Below are positions 1-12,071 of a stretch of 64,000 bases of DNA, piece by piece. Made by a program: the position numbers and the translations under genes. This stretch comes from Paramecium tetraurelia (taxonomy: Eukaryota; Ciliophora; Oligohymenophorea; Peniculida; Parameciidae), in contig NW_001798976.1 of NCBI RefSeq assembly GCF_000165425.1, positions 126,590 through 190,589 of the forward strand. Direction: 5' to 3'. How positions within the stretch are numbered: position 1 is the first letter of the stretch; every line of letters begins with the position of its first letter. Under the pieces are notes generated by a model. It was not told the origin of the DNA. It saw only the letters and a program-made list of their open reading frames with translations, and did no database searches.

Positions 1-210
1 ATCATTATTTCAAAAAGAAATAATTAGGCTTTCAAATTAGGTGGGACAAAAATAATTGCAAAAATACTTATAACTATATTTCTATAGTCCACCTCATAGT
101 TCTTATTCTTTTTTTGATACTAAAATAGATAATAATTGTTTCCAAATAAAGTTAAAAAACAAGAATTTAAATAATTTGTAAAAAGTAATATTTTATTAAT
201 ATCATAATAG

Positions 211-1360
211 AGAGATCCTGCTAACTACACTACAATTTCTTTAGGAGATATTGATTCGGATGAGGAAACGGAACCTGTATTTTTAAAGTAAAACTTAAAC
301 AAAACTTTTGACTTTACGAATGCTTGTTCTCAATCTACCTTGTAATCTCCAAATTCAAAAAAGAAGCAATCAAATACTAAAATTTCACAACAATTATTGC
401 AAAAATCAGTTAGCAAAACATATTAGGTAATTCAAGAGAATGCTTTCGAGAGTGTTGAATCCGAAAGAGATTGTGCAAAACAATATAAAGAATTTGGTAT
501 TGGAATTTTTTAAAAAAAGAAAACAATGGAAACATTAAGTGAACAAAGTTTAACAAAAGATGTTAAAGTTAAAATGTTTGGATTGATTGATCATTTGGGT
601 CAAAATATTCCTTAGGATAAACAAAATGAAATGTGTGATTAAATTAAAAGGAAAAAGGATACTTTACATACTGCACTTTTAGAATTTATAGATTAAATTT
701 CGGTGACTTAAAACATTCTCGATGATTTATTTTACAACAGCAACCAAAAAACAAAGACTTTCTAAACATCTATACAATCATCTTTCAATTGTTCTGAAAA
801 GCAAACTCCAAAACCAAAAATACCATAGATCTTTAAATCCTAATTAAAAGAATCTGTGATGAAAAAAAATTATCTGAAAAAAAAAATAGATATTAAAGAT
901 ATTTATAATTTGTATGGATTATAGCTTTAAGATAATGATGAATGGTCAACCTATTTTTAATTTACTAAGCAAGAATCAATATTTCTTTATAAGTGTAGCA
1001 AGATAGCTATGAGACTCAAATAATAGGAATTAGCATAAAAACTTCTTGAAAAAATAAATGCCCGTGTTATTTCTGTTTAAATTTCGTATTCATTATTACA
1101 AATCTATAAGGATGATCATTCATAATTAATTTAATTGTAAGTACTTTATATATTTTAGAATCTAAAAAATAATGGTTGATTTCATAGAGTGTGGAATCTC
1201 AAAAATAGAATCAATGCCTTTATGGATTGAAATTCATTTGATTCGATTAATCAAATTAAAAGGATCTAATTATGTTTTGGGATTACTAGGATAATTAGAA
1301 AATGAAGATGCATTTTAATTGATGAAAAAGATTGTTCTATAAACTGAAAACCTTCTTTGA
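211..1360 (+). CDS. Hypothetical protein, 5' end unresolved
   Basis: With TAA/TAG read as Gln there is one open frame from about 211 to a 22-nt intron (gtaagtac...tttag, near 1138-1159), then on to TGA at 1358-1360, giving about 375 residues. The spliced length is a multiple of three. The protein is rich in Lys, Gln, Asn and Ser and has no domain I recognise. A short helical, charged stretch surrounds the motif IPQIFKSQLKES. No in-frame ATG occurs near the left end, so the true start is either in an upstream exon (an intron could end at about 210 in ...cataatag) or outside the window. Coding status is likely; function is unknown. Confidence 0.55.
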
Positions 1361-1574
1361 AAAAAATTTGTTGATTATTATTATTTTGTGTGTGTATTGT
1401 TATATTTAAATTACCATATTTTATTACAACAGCTAATTCAGATTATTTTTAGTTTTGTTAAATAACTTGTTTGATCTTATTAAAATATAAAGTTTTTATA
1501 CCAAATAATTACTAAGAATCAATCAATAATTTAAACATAATACTATAAGAAACGTATTAATTTAAGATATACAA

Positions 1575-3092
1575 TCAAACAATTGTTTATTGAACAGAAT
1601 TTCTAGCCTAAAATCTAGACTTGTTGAAATTTAATTGAGCATATTCTTGAGTCTCACTTTTTTTTAATTTTGAGCTTTTTCGTATTGTTTGATTGGTTGG
1701 AATTTGAGAATCCTTTTTCAATACTTTGAAATTGGGAATAGCACTAATGTGAGGAGATTCATGGTCTACTTACAATTCATCTGGATACTTTTCAATTTCA
1801 TTGATTTCTTTTTAAAGAGGCTTATTGCTTCTCTCTCCAGGTGTGGGACCTTATATTGACTTTTTTTTAGCTAATTATTATTCATCATTGTGAGTAATGT
1901 CACTTTAAAAATAAGGATGAGATAGAGCTGTTTCTGCACTAATTCTTTTTTCTGGATCAATTTCAAGCAGATTTTTCAAAAGATCTATTTCTTCTGGAGT
2001 TAGCTTATATAATTGAAGTATTTTTAGGTCAATGTTGCAGATTTTATTTAACCTTAGGATCTCGTTGGATGTTTTTCCTGGAAATAAGTCTCGGGTTGTA
2101 ACTCTATTAAAATACTAAAAAACATTAGCTTTACAATTTAAAGAAAATACATCCAATACTAAAAAGATCTACCTTTTCATTATAGCTGTCTTTGAATTTT
2201 TCTGGTGCTGCATAACCAGGAGTTCCACAAACTCTTAAATCTTATGAAGGATTAATAGGCACAGCTAAATCAAATTCGGTTAATTTTAGTCCTTCTAAGG
2301 AATCTTTATTTTTGAATACGATATTTGTAGGTTTAATATCTCTATGCATTATATTACTGGAATGGATATCTCTAACAGCAGTAATTAATTGCTATAATAT
2401 TGATAATTTATATTACTTTCATAATTATTAATATTTAAGTTTTATCCAAAGCGACATTCATAATTAATTCATACAAGTTAGCTCCCTCCAAATATTCTTA
2501 AATCAAATATACAGTATTCTCTCCATTAAATACTTCGTGTAGATTTTACACATAATCAGATCTAATATTTATTAAGCAAGAAATCTCGTTATGAATTCGT
2601 GTCTTATTTTAAATGCAATATGTACAATAGAATCTTCAAATTAATTTTTGGCAAGACATTTTATTTCGTATGAACTGCCATTTATCATGTCGATACATAA
2701 ATATACCTAAATGTTGATTATGAATTACTTCATCAAAATTTCCTTCGCCTAACTAATGCATAGGTTTGTAAAGCTAACTAACTGATGAATACATAATTCT
2801 ATTTCTTATAATTTATCGCAATTTAAAAAGGTCTTCATGAGATGATTGGAATTATTTCTCCATGTTGTTCCATATAATGCTAAAGCTTGTTAGTTATTTC
2901 ATTTGATTTAACTGCCATGAAATGGTGTAATTTAAATCTAATTCAATGATGTATTTCGGATCCTTGCCAATCTATGTAATTTTTAATGCATACCTAACTT
3001 AGAGTAATCTTAGTTGAAAGCAACTGAAGAACATATTTCTAATCAAAAAAAGTATGCTATCGAATACAAATGAAGCTTAGCTAAGATTCCAT
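1575..3092 (-). CDS. Ser/Thr protein kinase with N-terminal PH-like domain and altered DFG motif
   Basis: Five introns (22, 22, 23, 25 and 31 nt) give 464 residues. Residues 1-110 resemble the PH-like module in front of many Paramecium kinases (KYVLQLLSTKITLSQ, later YIIELDLNYTISWQL). The kinase domain follows. It has a glycine loop LGEGNFDEVYL, a beta3 lysine in YEIKCLAK, a hinge near YLIQEYLEGANLYEL, the catalytic loop HRDIKPTN, an activation segment ending CGTPGYAAPEKF, and a C-lobe ending DPEKRISAETALSHPYF. A Ser/Lys-rich tail of about 110 residues follows. The DFG position reads LTEFDLA: the Mg-binding Asp is Glu and the Gly is Asp, so activity may be reduced or lost. The start MESQLSF is the first ATG in the exon. 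Confidence 0.88.
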
Positions 3093-4311
3093 AAATTAAA
3101 TAATAGATTTTTATATTTCATTTAATTAGTTTGAACCTAAATGCTTTTTCTATTTTAGATAATCAAAGATGATTATTTCTAATTATTAAATTTTAATTTA
3201 AAGACTTTGATGAATCCAAGAAAATTAGAGCATCTTAATTCCAAATATTGAGTATTGCATTGTGTTTAAGATAAAAGATTTCTAGATTTTTTTTCATTTT
3301 TACCTCTCAAATATAAATTTGCTATTTATTGGATAAAAAATACAATAAATTAAATTATCAAAATTTATTACTTGCAAGTTTTCATTACTTTGGTATGATG
3401 TTTTAAGAATATATTTATTAGTTTTGATATCTAACTATTTTTAAATATAATCTAAATACTTTTAAGATCATTCATTTAATATGGTATTAGTCTATTAATT
3501 AAAATTTGCATCTAAATAATCAAGCAATTCTTTACTATTTGCAATGGATTGTAATGCTAATAATCAAGATATGCATTTATTCTAAAATATTGAATAAAAT
3601 CCATTTAAATTTAATCTTAATTATCATATCAATACATATTTAGGTGTTTAATTAGATACCTATTCAATTGATATCAATACATTTACAATCATTTAAATAC
3701 TAAAAAGTAAACTAATAAAATTTAGATTGTTTGAGAAAAAAAGAAAAATCAATAAAATAATAGTCTTTATTAAAAAACATTCAATTAGTTCGAAGGATTG
3801 AATCAAAAATCTATAGGGTATAATACCATATTGAGGATATTTAAATTATTGAATTAATAAAACGTTTTAGAGCACATGATATATAAATTGTTGTTGTCGG
3901 TTATAAAAAAGTGGTAGTGTCATTATGTTTTTTGATAATCAAAGATAGATATATTTAATTTGATATTAAATGATATCCTATTTATGATTGAAATAGTAAG
4001 ATCAAATGTAAATTGAAAATTGATATATTTTCCATTTTATCTACATATTTCAAGACACCAAACAAAATCTTGGAATTTGGATCACATAATTAATTTTGAA
4101 TTTTATCAATATATTGATTTATCACTTCTATTTATTAACATTCTGCTGGCCATACTGAGAATGATTGTTTGTATAAGGATGCAAATTATGATGGATAATT
4201 TAACATCGCTACTATCTATAAAGAATCATAAAGTTTATTTGGGTTATTTTAAGAACTAGGGGTTCTTGATAATTAGGTTTATTATAAATTTTAATTTTAT
4301 TTGATAATTAA
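3093..4311. other. AT-rich intergenic stretch, no supported gene
   Basis: About 1.2 kb between two gene starts. Several TGA-free runs of 60-80 codons exist, but they are rich in Ile, Leu, Tyr and Asn, as expected by chance in such AT-rich DNA. I see no conserved motif. It should contain the divergent upstream regions of the flanking kinase and ANP32-like genes. Confidence 0.5.
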
Positions 4312-5011
4312 ATGAGTGGAAATAAGAAGATGGATGCTTTGATTAGCATGAAAGCTGAAATCTAGGCATAAAAGGAAGGGCAAGAAAAAATATAAAAATT
4401 ATGTTTTGAAAACATCAACATTGGATAATTTACAAATGAAACATTAAAATTATTGTCAAAATATAATGATTTAAGTAAAAATGATGAATAAAGAAAGTAT
4501 GTTTGGAATTTAATGATTGCAAATTGTCATCTTTGGATAATTTGATAGGATTCCCAAATCTAACAAAATTACGATTATGCAATAATTATTTGGATAAGAA
4601 TAGTCTCCAACATATTATTTAGCATTTTCCAAAAGTGACACACTTAGACATAAGTGGAAACAAAAAAATAAGCGAAGATGTATTTTATTATTTGAATAAA
4701 AAAAGGATCTTAAAGTTTTGGTTGACTTAAAAGAATTATAGCATTTAGTGTTTAATGACAAAGATACAAATAGAGCACTCTTGTTTGAATAGATTCCATA
4801 GTTGAGTTACATTGATCATAAGGACAAGGCTGGAAATGAGATTGAGGATGAGGAAAACGAAGATGAAGAAGATGAGGATGAAGAGGATGAAGATGAGGAA
4901 GATGAAGAGGAAGAAGATGATGAAGATGATGAAGATGAAGATGGAGAAAGTGCTGAAGAAGCAGAGGAATCTGAAGTTGAATAGGCAGTTTAGAAAAAGA
5001 AAAAAATATGA
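4312..5011 (+). CDS. ANP32-like acidic leucine-rich repeat protein
   Basis: Two introns (4475-4497, 23 nt; 4680-4705, 26 nt) give 216 residues. The middle has LRR repeats of the ANP32 kind (CLEFNDCKLSSLDNL, FPNLTKLRLCNNYL, FPKVTHLDISGNKKI), then an LRR cap with VLVDLKELQHLVF and SYIDHKDKAG. The last 60 residues are almost all Asp/Glu and end in a basic KKKK cluster that could act as a nuclear signal. ANP32 proteins act in the nucleus as histone chaperones and phosphatase inhibitors. Assignment rests on the LRR plus acidic tail architecture; the N-terminal 40 residues are less typical. The stop lies only 28 bp from the end of the convergent kinase gene. Confidence 0.85.
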
Positions 5012-5039
5012 TGAGAAAATATTAAAAATAAATATAGAC

Positions 5040-6921
5040 TCATTTTTTAGATGGTTCAGTCAATAAACTTTAATAAAATTTTAGGTTGGTAACACTTTTT
5101 GTATTTTTGAGTGTATCATTTGAACATATCACTGATGATAGTTATGATTATGATTATTGGGATAATAGTGATTGTTAACTATTCTGAGAATTTTTAGTTC
5201 TCTTTCTTACTAAAGAATCGATTGTGTCTTTGGTAACTTAGGTAGATGAGTTTTTATCAAATTCATATACTTTGTATCTTTTCTATTGATAGAAAAAGGC
5301 ACTTTCAAACATGGGCGTAAATTAAGTAATCAATTTCTGCTCCCTGTTTAATTATTCAAATAATATTCTATCGTTTGTTGTAGGCTATTTAAATGATAAT
5401 TTGGTTATATCAGGAATGTAAGGAGGATCTATTTTTTTTTGAATGTACTTGGTAATGTCAATGTCTTAGAACCAAGGATGTGCCAGTATATCATCAATTC
5501 CATTCTTCGATCCCAATCTCTTACTTGGATCCTTAATCATCAATAACCGAATTAGGTCTTTGACTTCTGGACTTAACTTTTTGGGGAATGTCACCTATTC
5601 ATTCAACAATCTGGTGTAAATGATGTTTTTATCTTCACAATAAAAGGGGGGGAGTCCCGTAACAAATTCATATAATAATGCTCCTAAACAATAATAATCA
5701 ACTAAATAATTATGTCCATCATTATGGAACATCTCAGGCGCCATGTACTCGGGAGAACCACAAAATGAATATGCATTTTATTCTGGTTGCATGTTGGGTC
5801 TTGCCAAACCAAAATCAGCCAATTAAATATGTCCTGTTATATCAATTAACACATTTTCCGGTTTTAAATCACGATAGATCATTTGTTAGTGGTGTAGAAA
5901 CCCAAGGGCTAAACAGACTTCTGTGATGTAAAATCTGGCTTTGTGACTCCGTCATCTTTTAAACTCTTTTCATATAACTAAACATTTCTCCACCAGGACA
6001 ATAGTCAATGCCAAAGATTATCCAATTTTTGGTTTCAAATACAAATTATATCTTTGATGTGAATAACGAACCTTTGTTTGTAGTTTCTATAAGTATATCT
6101 CTTTCATTCTAAACTAAGTCCTGCTTCTCATTTTGGATGACAAAGCTTTTGCTGATAAACTTTAAGGCGACGAAATTACCATCAATTAATGATCGAGATA
6201 AAATAACTGTTGAGAATCCACCTCTGCCTATTACATGTAAAAACTAAAAGCAACTTAAATTCAATAGTTTTGGTGGAGATATACCAATAATGGGTTTCAA
6301 CCTTATGGTTTTTCCAATCATGTGGATCATTGGGAGAGAGGGAATTGTGAGATAATAATCAAGCCCAATATTTTCATCCAATGTTGCAAATCCAATTACT
6401 TGGTAACTGCCTGATTTACTTTTTAATACACTCAGCATTTTATCCGTAGTTACATTGGGATTAAATCTGTGATTTTGGGTAACTTCTGAGGAGTAGTGAA
6501 CGTAGACAGAAATTTCTTATTTAGGCATTTTATCAATGGATGAAGATTTCCCTCCTGCTTAAATAGAACTGGTTAGAAGATCTTCGACACTGCTTCTGCG
6601 AGTCATTGAACCTTTTTCTAAGATGAGTTTATTTTTGTTCGTCAATTTTTAGTTTAGAATTAAGTTGATTCCCTTTGATATTTATTGAAATGGGAAATTT
6701 GTTTCAGTTGGAACTTTCGAAGTTTTTACTTATGGTTTAGGTTTATCTCTAGAATTTGATCGCTGCTAACTATGCACTCTCTCTGTTAAGCTGCCATGAT
6801 TAACCTTACGAGCAGAATCTTGTTTCACCAAATCCTTCAATATAATTTGCGACAGATTTCTTTGAATGAATTTTAAGGGAGATTGTGATGCATTTTTGCT
6901 AGTTTGATTCTTGGTACTCAT
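5040..6921 (-). CDS. AGC-family protein kinase, one frame break
   Basis: No intron. The frame reads from MSTKNQTSKNAS to TGA at 5040 except for one extra base near 5939-5943; 1882 nt minus 1 is 627 codons. An N-terminal regulatory region of about 230 residues is Ser/Lys/Gln-rich. The kinase domain has a glycine loop VIGRGGFSTVIL, lysine in VALKFISKSF, hinge FGIDYCPGGEMF, catalytic loop MIYRDLKPENV, LADFGLA and a CGSPEYMAPEMF activation segment. It then has DPSKRLGSKNG and an AGC-type C-terminal tail. The break falls at MTESQ/ARFYITEV, where the family continues without interruption. It may be a sequencing indel or a young pseudogene. PKA/PKG/Akt-like by fold; the exact subfamily is not resolved. 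Confidence 0.85.
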
Positions 6922-7272
6922 CTAAAAGTTTTATATTACACGAGCGGGTGACATTATCTAACCACTTCGTTATCTCATTTATTGTTATCAAATAAAAAAA
7001 ATTATTATTATTTACATTTATCGATAGGTAAAAATAAACAGATCAAAATTGCTATTGATATTCACATTCTATTTGTAATTGCCAAACAAATTAGCATCTT
7101 AATAGTATTTAGACTATTTATATTAATTAAATAAAAGAATGTCATTCTATATTATTACTATTCTTAAGTGAAAAGTGCCAATAACTTATTAATTCATAAT
7201 GATAATTAGAATGAATTTGGTAATTAAATTTAACTTTTATCATATATAATTTTATTGATATTTCTAAAAATA
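6922..7272. other. AT-rich intergenic spacer
   Basis: About 350 bp upstream of the AGC kinase start and downstream of the AP-1 mu stop. Nothing recognisable is seen apart from AT-rich runs. Confidence 0.5.
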
Positions 7273-8629
7273 TCAACTCATTCTAATTTAATATTCTCCA
7301 TTTTATGTAATATATCTGACCCATGGCAATGCATTGTATCCACTTTTATCTTGAATCTTTAAATATCTGACCTAGAATCCAGAGACAGTAAAGTAGGGAA
7401 TTTCAAAAGTGATATTGATAGGCATCTTCTAAAATTTATCTCTGTTTGGTGACACAATCCTATATAAAAGTTTATATCTATATTTATACGTTGGGAGATG
7501 GAAAACAGCATTCATCATGAAGTCTCTTTAACCTCCAAATTACTTGATACTCCAACACATTGCCTCCTTATCAGGCATATAATTGACAGAACCATGAGCA
7601 GTTCTGAATTGAGGTTACTCGGCATCATCAGGTACTGGAACAAATATCTGACATTAATAATGAAAGTGTTACTTCCACATTGTTGGCTGTGCTCTTGGGC
7701 TTGAAATTGGACTTGGCTTTAACTAAGAATTCAATCTTTGTTGCTGATTTCCTCTCAATCAGGACATCCACTGAAAAGAGTGGCTTCACTCTTATATCTA
7801 ATCTATAAGAAATCAATTCGAAATCGCCATCTGGAGGGATGAATTAAATGACTCTTTCATTTTCAAATTTAGACAATCTCACACATTAATGGAACTTGAT
7901 ATCATCAAATTCAACTGCTCTTGCTCTGGCTTGACGTCCTTGTGCTTCAAAAAATGCTTTATCGTTCAAACCCAATTTCAACTCAGGCATTCCACTCAAC
8001 ATACATTTCACCTACACTTATCCTATGATCTCACTCTTTATCACGTTTCCTTGTTGACCGATTAGCATATTCAATTTCTCAATGACATCCAAGAACACTT
8101 CATTCTTCTTGTATTTGATTCCCTCCTTTCTCCATGATATCTTATTAGAAACCAATGCAACCACATTGAAATTGGCTGGTTCTGGTTACTTTTTCTCTTT
8201 CAATTAGAAACTTTCAGTTTTTATGAATTCTTTCAAAATTTTAAATTCTGTCGTTTACGGATATCCATTATCAAGCATTTCATCTAGCAATTCATAAACT
8301 ACTACAAAATTATCTCGAATTGACTCTTCCTCCACGTTTACAAAATATTCCTATAACACCTACACCAATCTGAATAAGAATGAAAAAATCATCAAACAAT
8401 TAGCATTTTAAGAGCACACTGTCATAAATATTAAATTGTTATGCCTTATAAATATGTATGTATATCCATCCTTATCGATCATCACAGGCTTCTGAGTATA
8501 TTCATCATATTCCAATAATTTTTTATTAAATGTTTCATGAATATTTGCAGGCAATTCATTTCTATATTGCCTTGAAATCAGAACTCTTCCCTTCTGATCC
8601 AAAATGTAAATCGATGAAATTCCAAACAT
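7273..8629 (-). CDS. Clathrin adaptor AP-1 complex, medium (mu1) subunit
   Basis: Two introns (25 and 30 nt) give 433 residues, the usual length of mu1. The N-terminal longin-like domain starts [20 protein letters not shown] and includes [12 protein letters not shown] and [19 protein letters not shown]. The linker has the family signature [22 protein letters not shown]. The mu homology domain has [61 protein letters not shown] and ends [23 protein letters not shown]. Mu1 binds tyrosine-based sorting signals in cargo at the trans-Golgi network and endosomes. The match extends over the full length, so the call is firm. Confidence 0.95.
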
Positions 8630-9062
8630 TATTAATAATAAAACACGTCAAATTAAAATAATTTGTATATATGCACAATATCTAAGTTCTTCAAATAAAT
8701 AATATTACTTATAATTAAAAAATAAATTTTAATTGTTCCATTATTCACAAATAGAATTTGCATATGATCTCAAAGTTAAGGTATACAATAAATGCATTTC
8801 TCCTATTATTGATTTGCCATATTTATGTTTGAGGAATTTAATTCATGAGAAAAAGTTCATTGTTCCTATGAAATTCTAGAATAAATATGAATTCTTTAAA
8901 GATATATGATTGTTTAGAAATTCAATACATGATTTAGAAAATTATTTTGTAAATGATATAGAACCAAGAAATTAAATATGGAAAAGAAGATTCAAAAATA
9001 TAAAAATGTTACTTCTTATGAGAGTTGATGATCTTTAGTCTAAATTAATAATAAATTTTAAT
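8630..9062. other. Spacer with a possible short coding remnant
   Basis: 433 bp between two minus-strand genes. On the plus strand, about 8730-8910, one frame reads a protein-like stretch (DLKVKVYNKCISPIIDLPYL, later HEKKFIVPMKF) ending at TGA, but it has no convincing ATG. It may be an exon whose partner I cannot find, or chance. No other signal is seen. Confidence 0.25.
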
Positions 9063-11348
9063 TCAAAATCCTTATTTAACTATTTGACCAGCTTTGGATA
9101 AATTAGCTGAAGACTTTTTACTCAAAATTGACATCAGTTCATTTTAAAGGGATACTGATAGATTGTTTTTTTAAGGAGGGGAGGAATCTGTTCTAAATTT
9201 ATTGACTGATTATTCTTCAGATTGCTATAAGTATACTTATTATTGTTAAGCAGTTGAAAAGTTGACTTTTTCGGATAATTCCTATTCCAATTACTAAACA
9301 TATTCATCCAATTAATAAACTCTAGTTTACAAGGAACTTAATTATTATTTATAATAGTCGATTTAACCTACAACTGAATTTTTCTTAAGAATATCTTCCT
9401 TTGCAAAATTTAAAATTTAATAGTAACTTTAAGAATTTATAGATCTCCCTTAATATTTCAAATCGTATTTATTTATTTAATACTTTAATTCCTTAAGCAT
9501 CTTATTAACGATATTAAAATCTGTTTACTTTCCTTCTTCTATTTCATGAAATATTGGTATGAACTTTTCAAAGGTCTAATCAATGACTTCATTAGCTTCA
9601 AATTCAAGATTCACTACTTCATCTTTAATATACAAGGCCTTTTTCAGTTTCTTAACAAAAATAATTGCATATGCTACTTTTCTGAATCTCAAGTAAACAT
9701 TGTTACTCCTAGCCTAGAATTCATTCCTAAGCAAAACAAAATAATGGATGTAATTTGAATATTGAATAAATTATGAGAACAAAAATTAACTTCTCTTATT
9801 TTTAAGTAAGTAGGATAATAAACTATAACTTAAAGCCACCTTATTTTAAGAAATAGCTTTTCTTACCAGTAGCTCCTCGAATTCGACTTAAAGTTAGATA
9901 TATTAATTATTAAGTTCTTCAAATTCCTATGCCAAATCCTATTTCTATAATAAACACTATTAACTCAATTTCTCTTTTTCTAAAATTTATTGATCATATT
10001 GATGACATGATTCAACAAGCTGATTGATGTATTAGTTATCTTTTTATGCTTTTAAATTTTGCTATTCAAGAGCATCTTGCAATTAATTGATTTTGTCTTC
10101 CTATTATTCTATTATAATTTGATGCTCTAATTGCAATTAGTCTTTTGCCTTGATGTGTTCAGAATTCAATTGTTCAATTTTATATCTAAGCTACTCACCT
10201 ACCTTGTGCATCTCTTAGATATTTTTGCAAACTTGATCATTTTCATCCTTCAATTGAGTATTCGTAGATATTAAACTTTGGATGATTTCTTTGATATCTA
10301 TAAAGAATTCCTCAATTTGTATTTAATTATAACTATATTTCTTCTTCTTTTTAGGGACTGACCTACGACTGGAAGCAGATGAGGACTTTCTACCCTCATA
10401 CAACCTTTCATAGACATTTGATTTCTTTTTGACAACCAAACACTCTGCAATAGTTTCATCAATTTACTATTAAATATAATTAAACAATTTTGAGAATTCT
10501 TTGTTTTGCTATTCCAATTAATTAGAGTACTCCTTTTGTTGTTTATAGTGATCATTCTAAATTTCGCATTCTTTCCTTAATTTTTCATTGGCCTTATTCA
10601 TTTCATCAAATTATAATCCATAATTCTTCTCACATTCCATTGCAGTCTGAACTTAAATATTGAATTGCTCATTTAACTATTAATTCTTCTTTTCTAAATC
10701 CTCAAATTGAATCCTCATATATTTCAACTCAACTAACTCTTAATGTTGCTATTCCAATCTCTGTCGATATTCTTCTAACTCTTATTTCAATAGCTCATTC
10801 TCTGTTTCCAATTATTTGAGCATATTCATTACACTATTCTCAAACTTATTCTTTTCAGTTGTAACCTATTTTAATGATGATTCTGCTTCTTGTTTTTCTT
10901 TTTTTAAAATTGAATTTTTCTTAGTTAATTATTATAATTCATCCTCCAATCCCTTGACTGCATCCTTTATCAACGAGATCTATTCAGTAACCTCTTATTG
11001 AGCCATTTACTTTGTCGATATTTCCTAACTTTAAAATTTGACTTTTTCTAAAAGCTCCTAATTCTTATCTTACACTTCCTTCAATGCAACCAATAATTAT
11101 TAGTTAAATTATTGCAGTTACTTGTTCTTTTTCTGCTAATTGTCAAACATTTGATCATGTTCTTCTTACAGTATAGCAAATTATCGATCCCCATACTCTT
11201 TTTATTTGATTGCCTAACTCAATTATTCCTCCAACTCTTGTAGTCTTTCCTAAAGTATATTGATTGTTTAGTCTTTTATCTAAACATCATTACTCAATAA
11301 CTTAATCCTAGTGTAACTTTCCTAGATTGCTTAAACGCTATCGTTCAT
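9063..11348 (-). CDS. Large coiled-coil protein, single exon
   Basis: One uninterrupted frame of 762 codons (761 residues) from MNDSVQAIQESYTRIK to TGA at 9063. Residues 1-560 are almost all Glu, Gln, Lys, Leu and Asn with heptad-like leucines, typical of a long parallel coiled coil. A basic Ser/Arg/Lys patch near residue 285 (RKSSSASSRRSVPKKKKK) interrupts it. The C-terminal 200 residues (VYLRFRKVAYAIIFVKKLK, then KNSVVGQIDYYKQQL) look more globular and end in a low-complexity Ser/Lys tail. A very high share of the glutamines is written TAA or TAG. A cytoskeletal, basal-body or ciliary role would be usual for such proteins in ciliates, but I recognise no family. Confidence 0.85.
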
Positions 11349-11516
11349 ACTTAAATTTAAAATTATTTATAAATAACAATCTAATGTCATTTCATAAAAA
11401 ATCTTGCACAATTCAAAATTGAGAAAGAAACATTGGATAGCACTCCTACTAAATATTGAACAGACCTTTTTCAATTATGAAATTTTTCTTGACCAACCTC
11501 TCTCCGATTTGAAAAA

Positions 11517-11872
11517 TCAATACTATTATTAATGGCAACCTTGCATATAAGAATCTAAAAAGGATCTCATAATTGCTAATTCATTCAATATAAAGCTCTC
11601 TGTTTCAAAGTGAAAATAACTATAATAATTGCTTGAATCTCTTCTTCTAATTTAATATCTTACTATATATTCAGAATATTATCTAAATGCTTTTTATCTT
11701 AATTCACTCTCTTTGCATTGCCCCTTCAAAAATATATAGTAATCACATTAAAACCATTGTCATTTATGATTTAGCAATCTATTTTTTTGAAAGTTTCCAT
11801 TAATAAAACTTTTATGTCTTTTGATATAAAATTGCTTAATATCTAATGCAATTAAATCTCTTATTGCTTCAT
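11517..11872 (-). CDS. Small hypothetical protein
   Basis: Two exons joined by a 23-nt intron (gtgattac...ttgaag) give 110 residues beginning MKQQEIQLHQILSNF and ending SYMQGCHQQQY. The second exon is rich in Tyr, Arg and Ser. There is no recognised domain, signal peptide or membrane segment. It sits between the coiled-coil gene and the DNA2-like gene on the same strand. The model depends on a single intron. Confidence 0.5.
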
Positions 11873-12071
11873 TTTATTGAAGAAATAACTATATTTATTT
11901 AGTATAATTGTGAATGCAAAAAAACTGAAAAATTAAAATAAGCTCTTCACATATCTACATTATTTTTTGAAATATTCTGTATTTTTAAATTAAAGACATT
12001 AAAGTAGAATTACAAACATCATTTAAAATATAAAAGATTAATATTTTATAATATATATAATGTAAAAAAAG

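Noticed and set aside
1..210. Telomere or end of a previous gene at the left edge
   Set aside because: No G3T3 or G4T2-type telomeric repeats are seen; a frame open from base 1 to TGA at 115-117 is too short to claim.
4020..4259. 79-residue ATG-led frame rich in Ile and Leu
   Set aside because: Hydrophobic composition follows from AT-rich DNA, no motif, and it lies just upstream of the well-supported ANP32-like gene in intergenic sequence.
4852..4960. GAT/GAA-rich purine tract resembling a simple repeat
   Set aside because: It is the acidic Asp/Glu tail of the ANP32-like protein, so it is explained by coding sequence.
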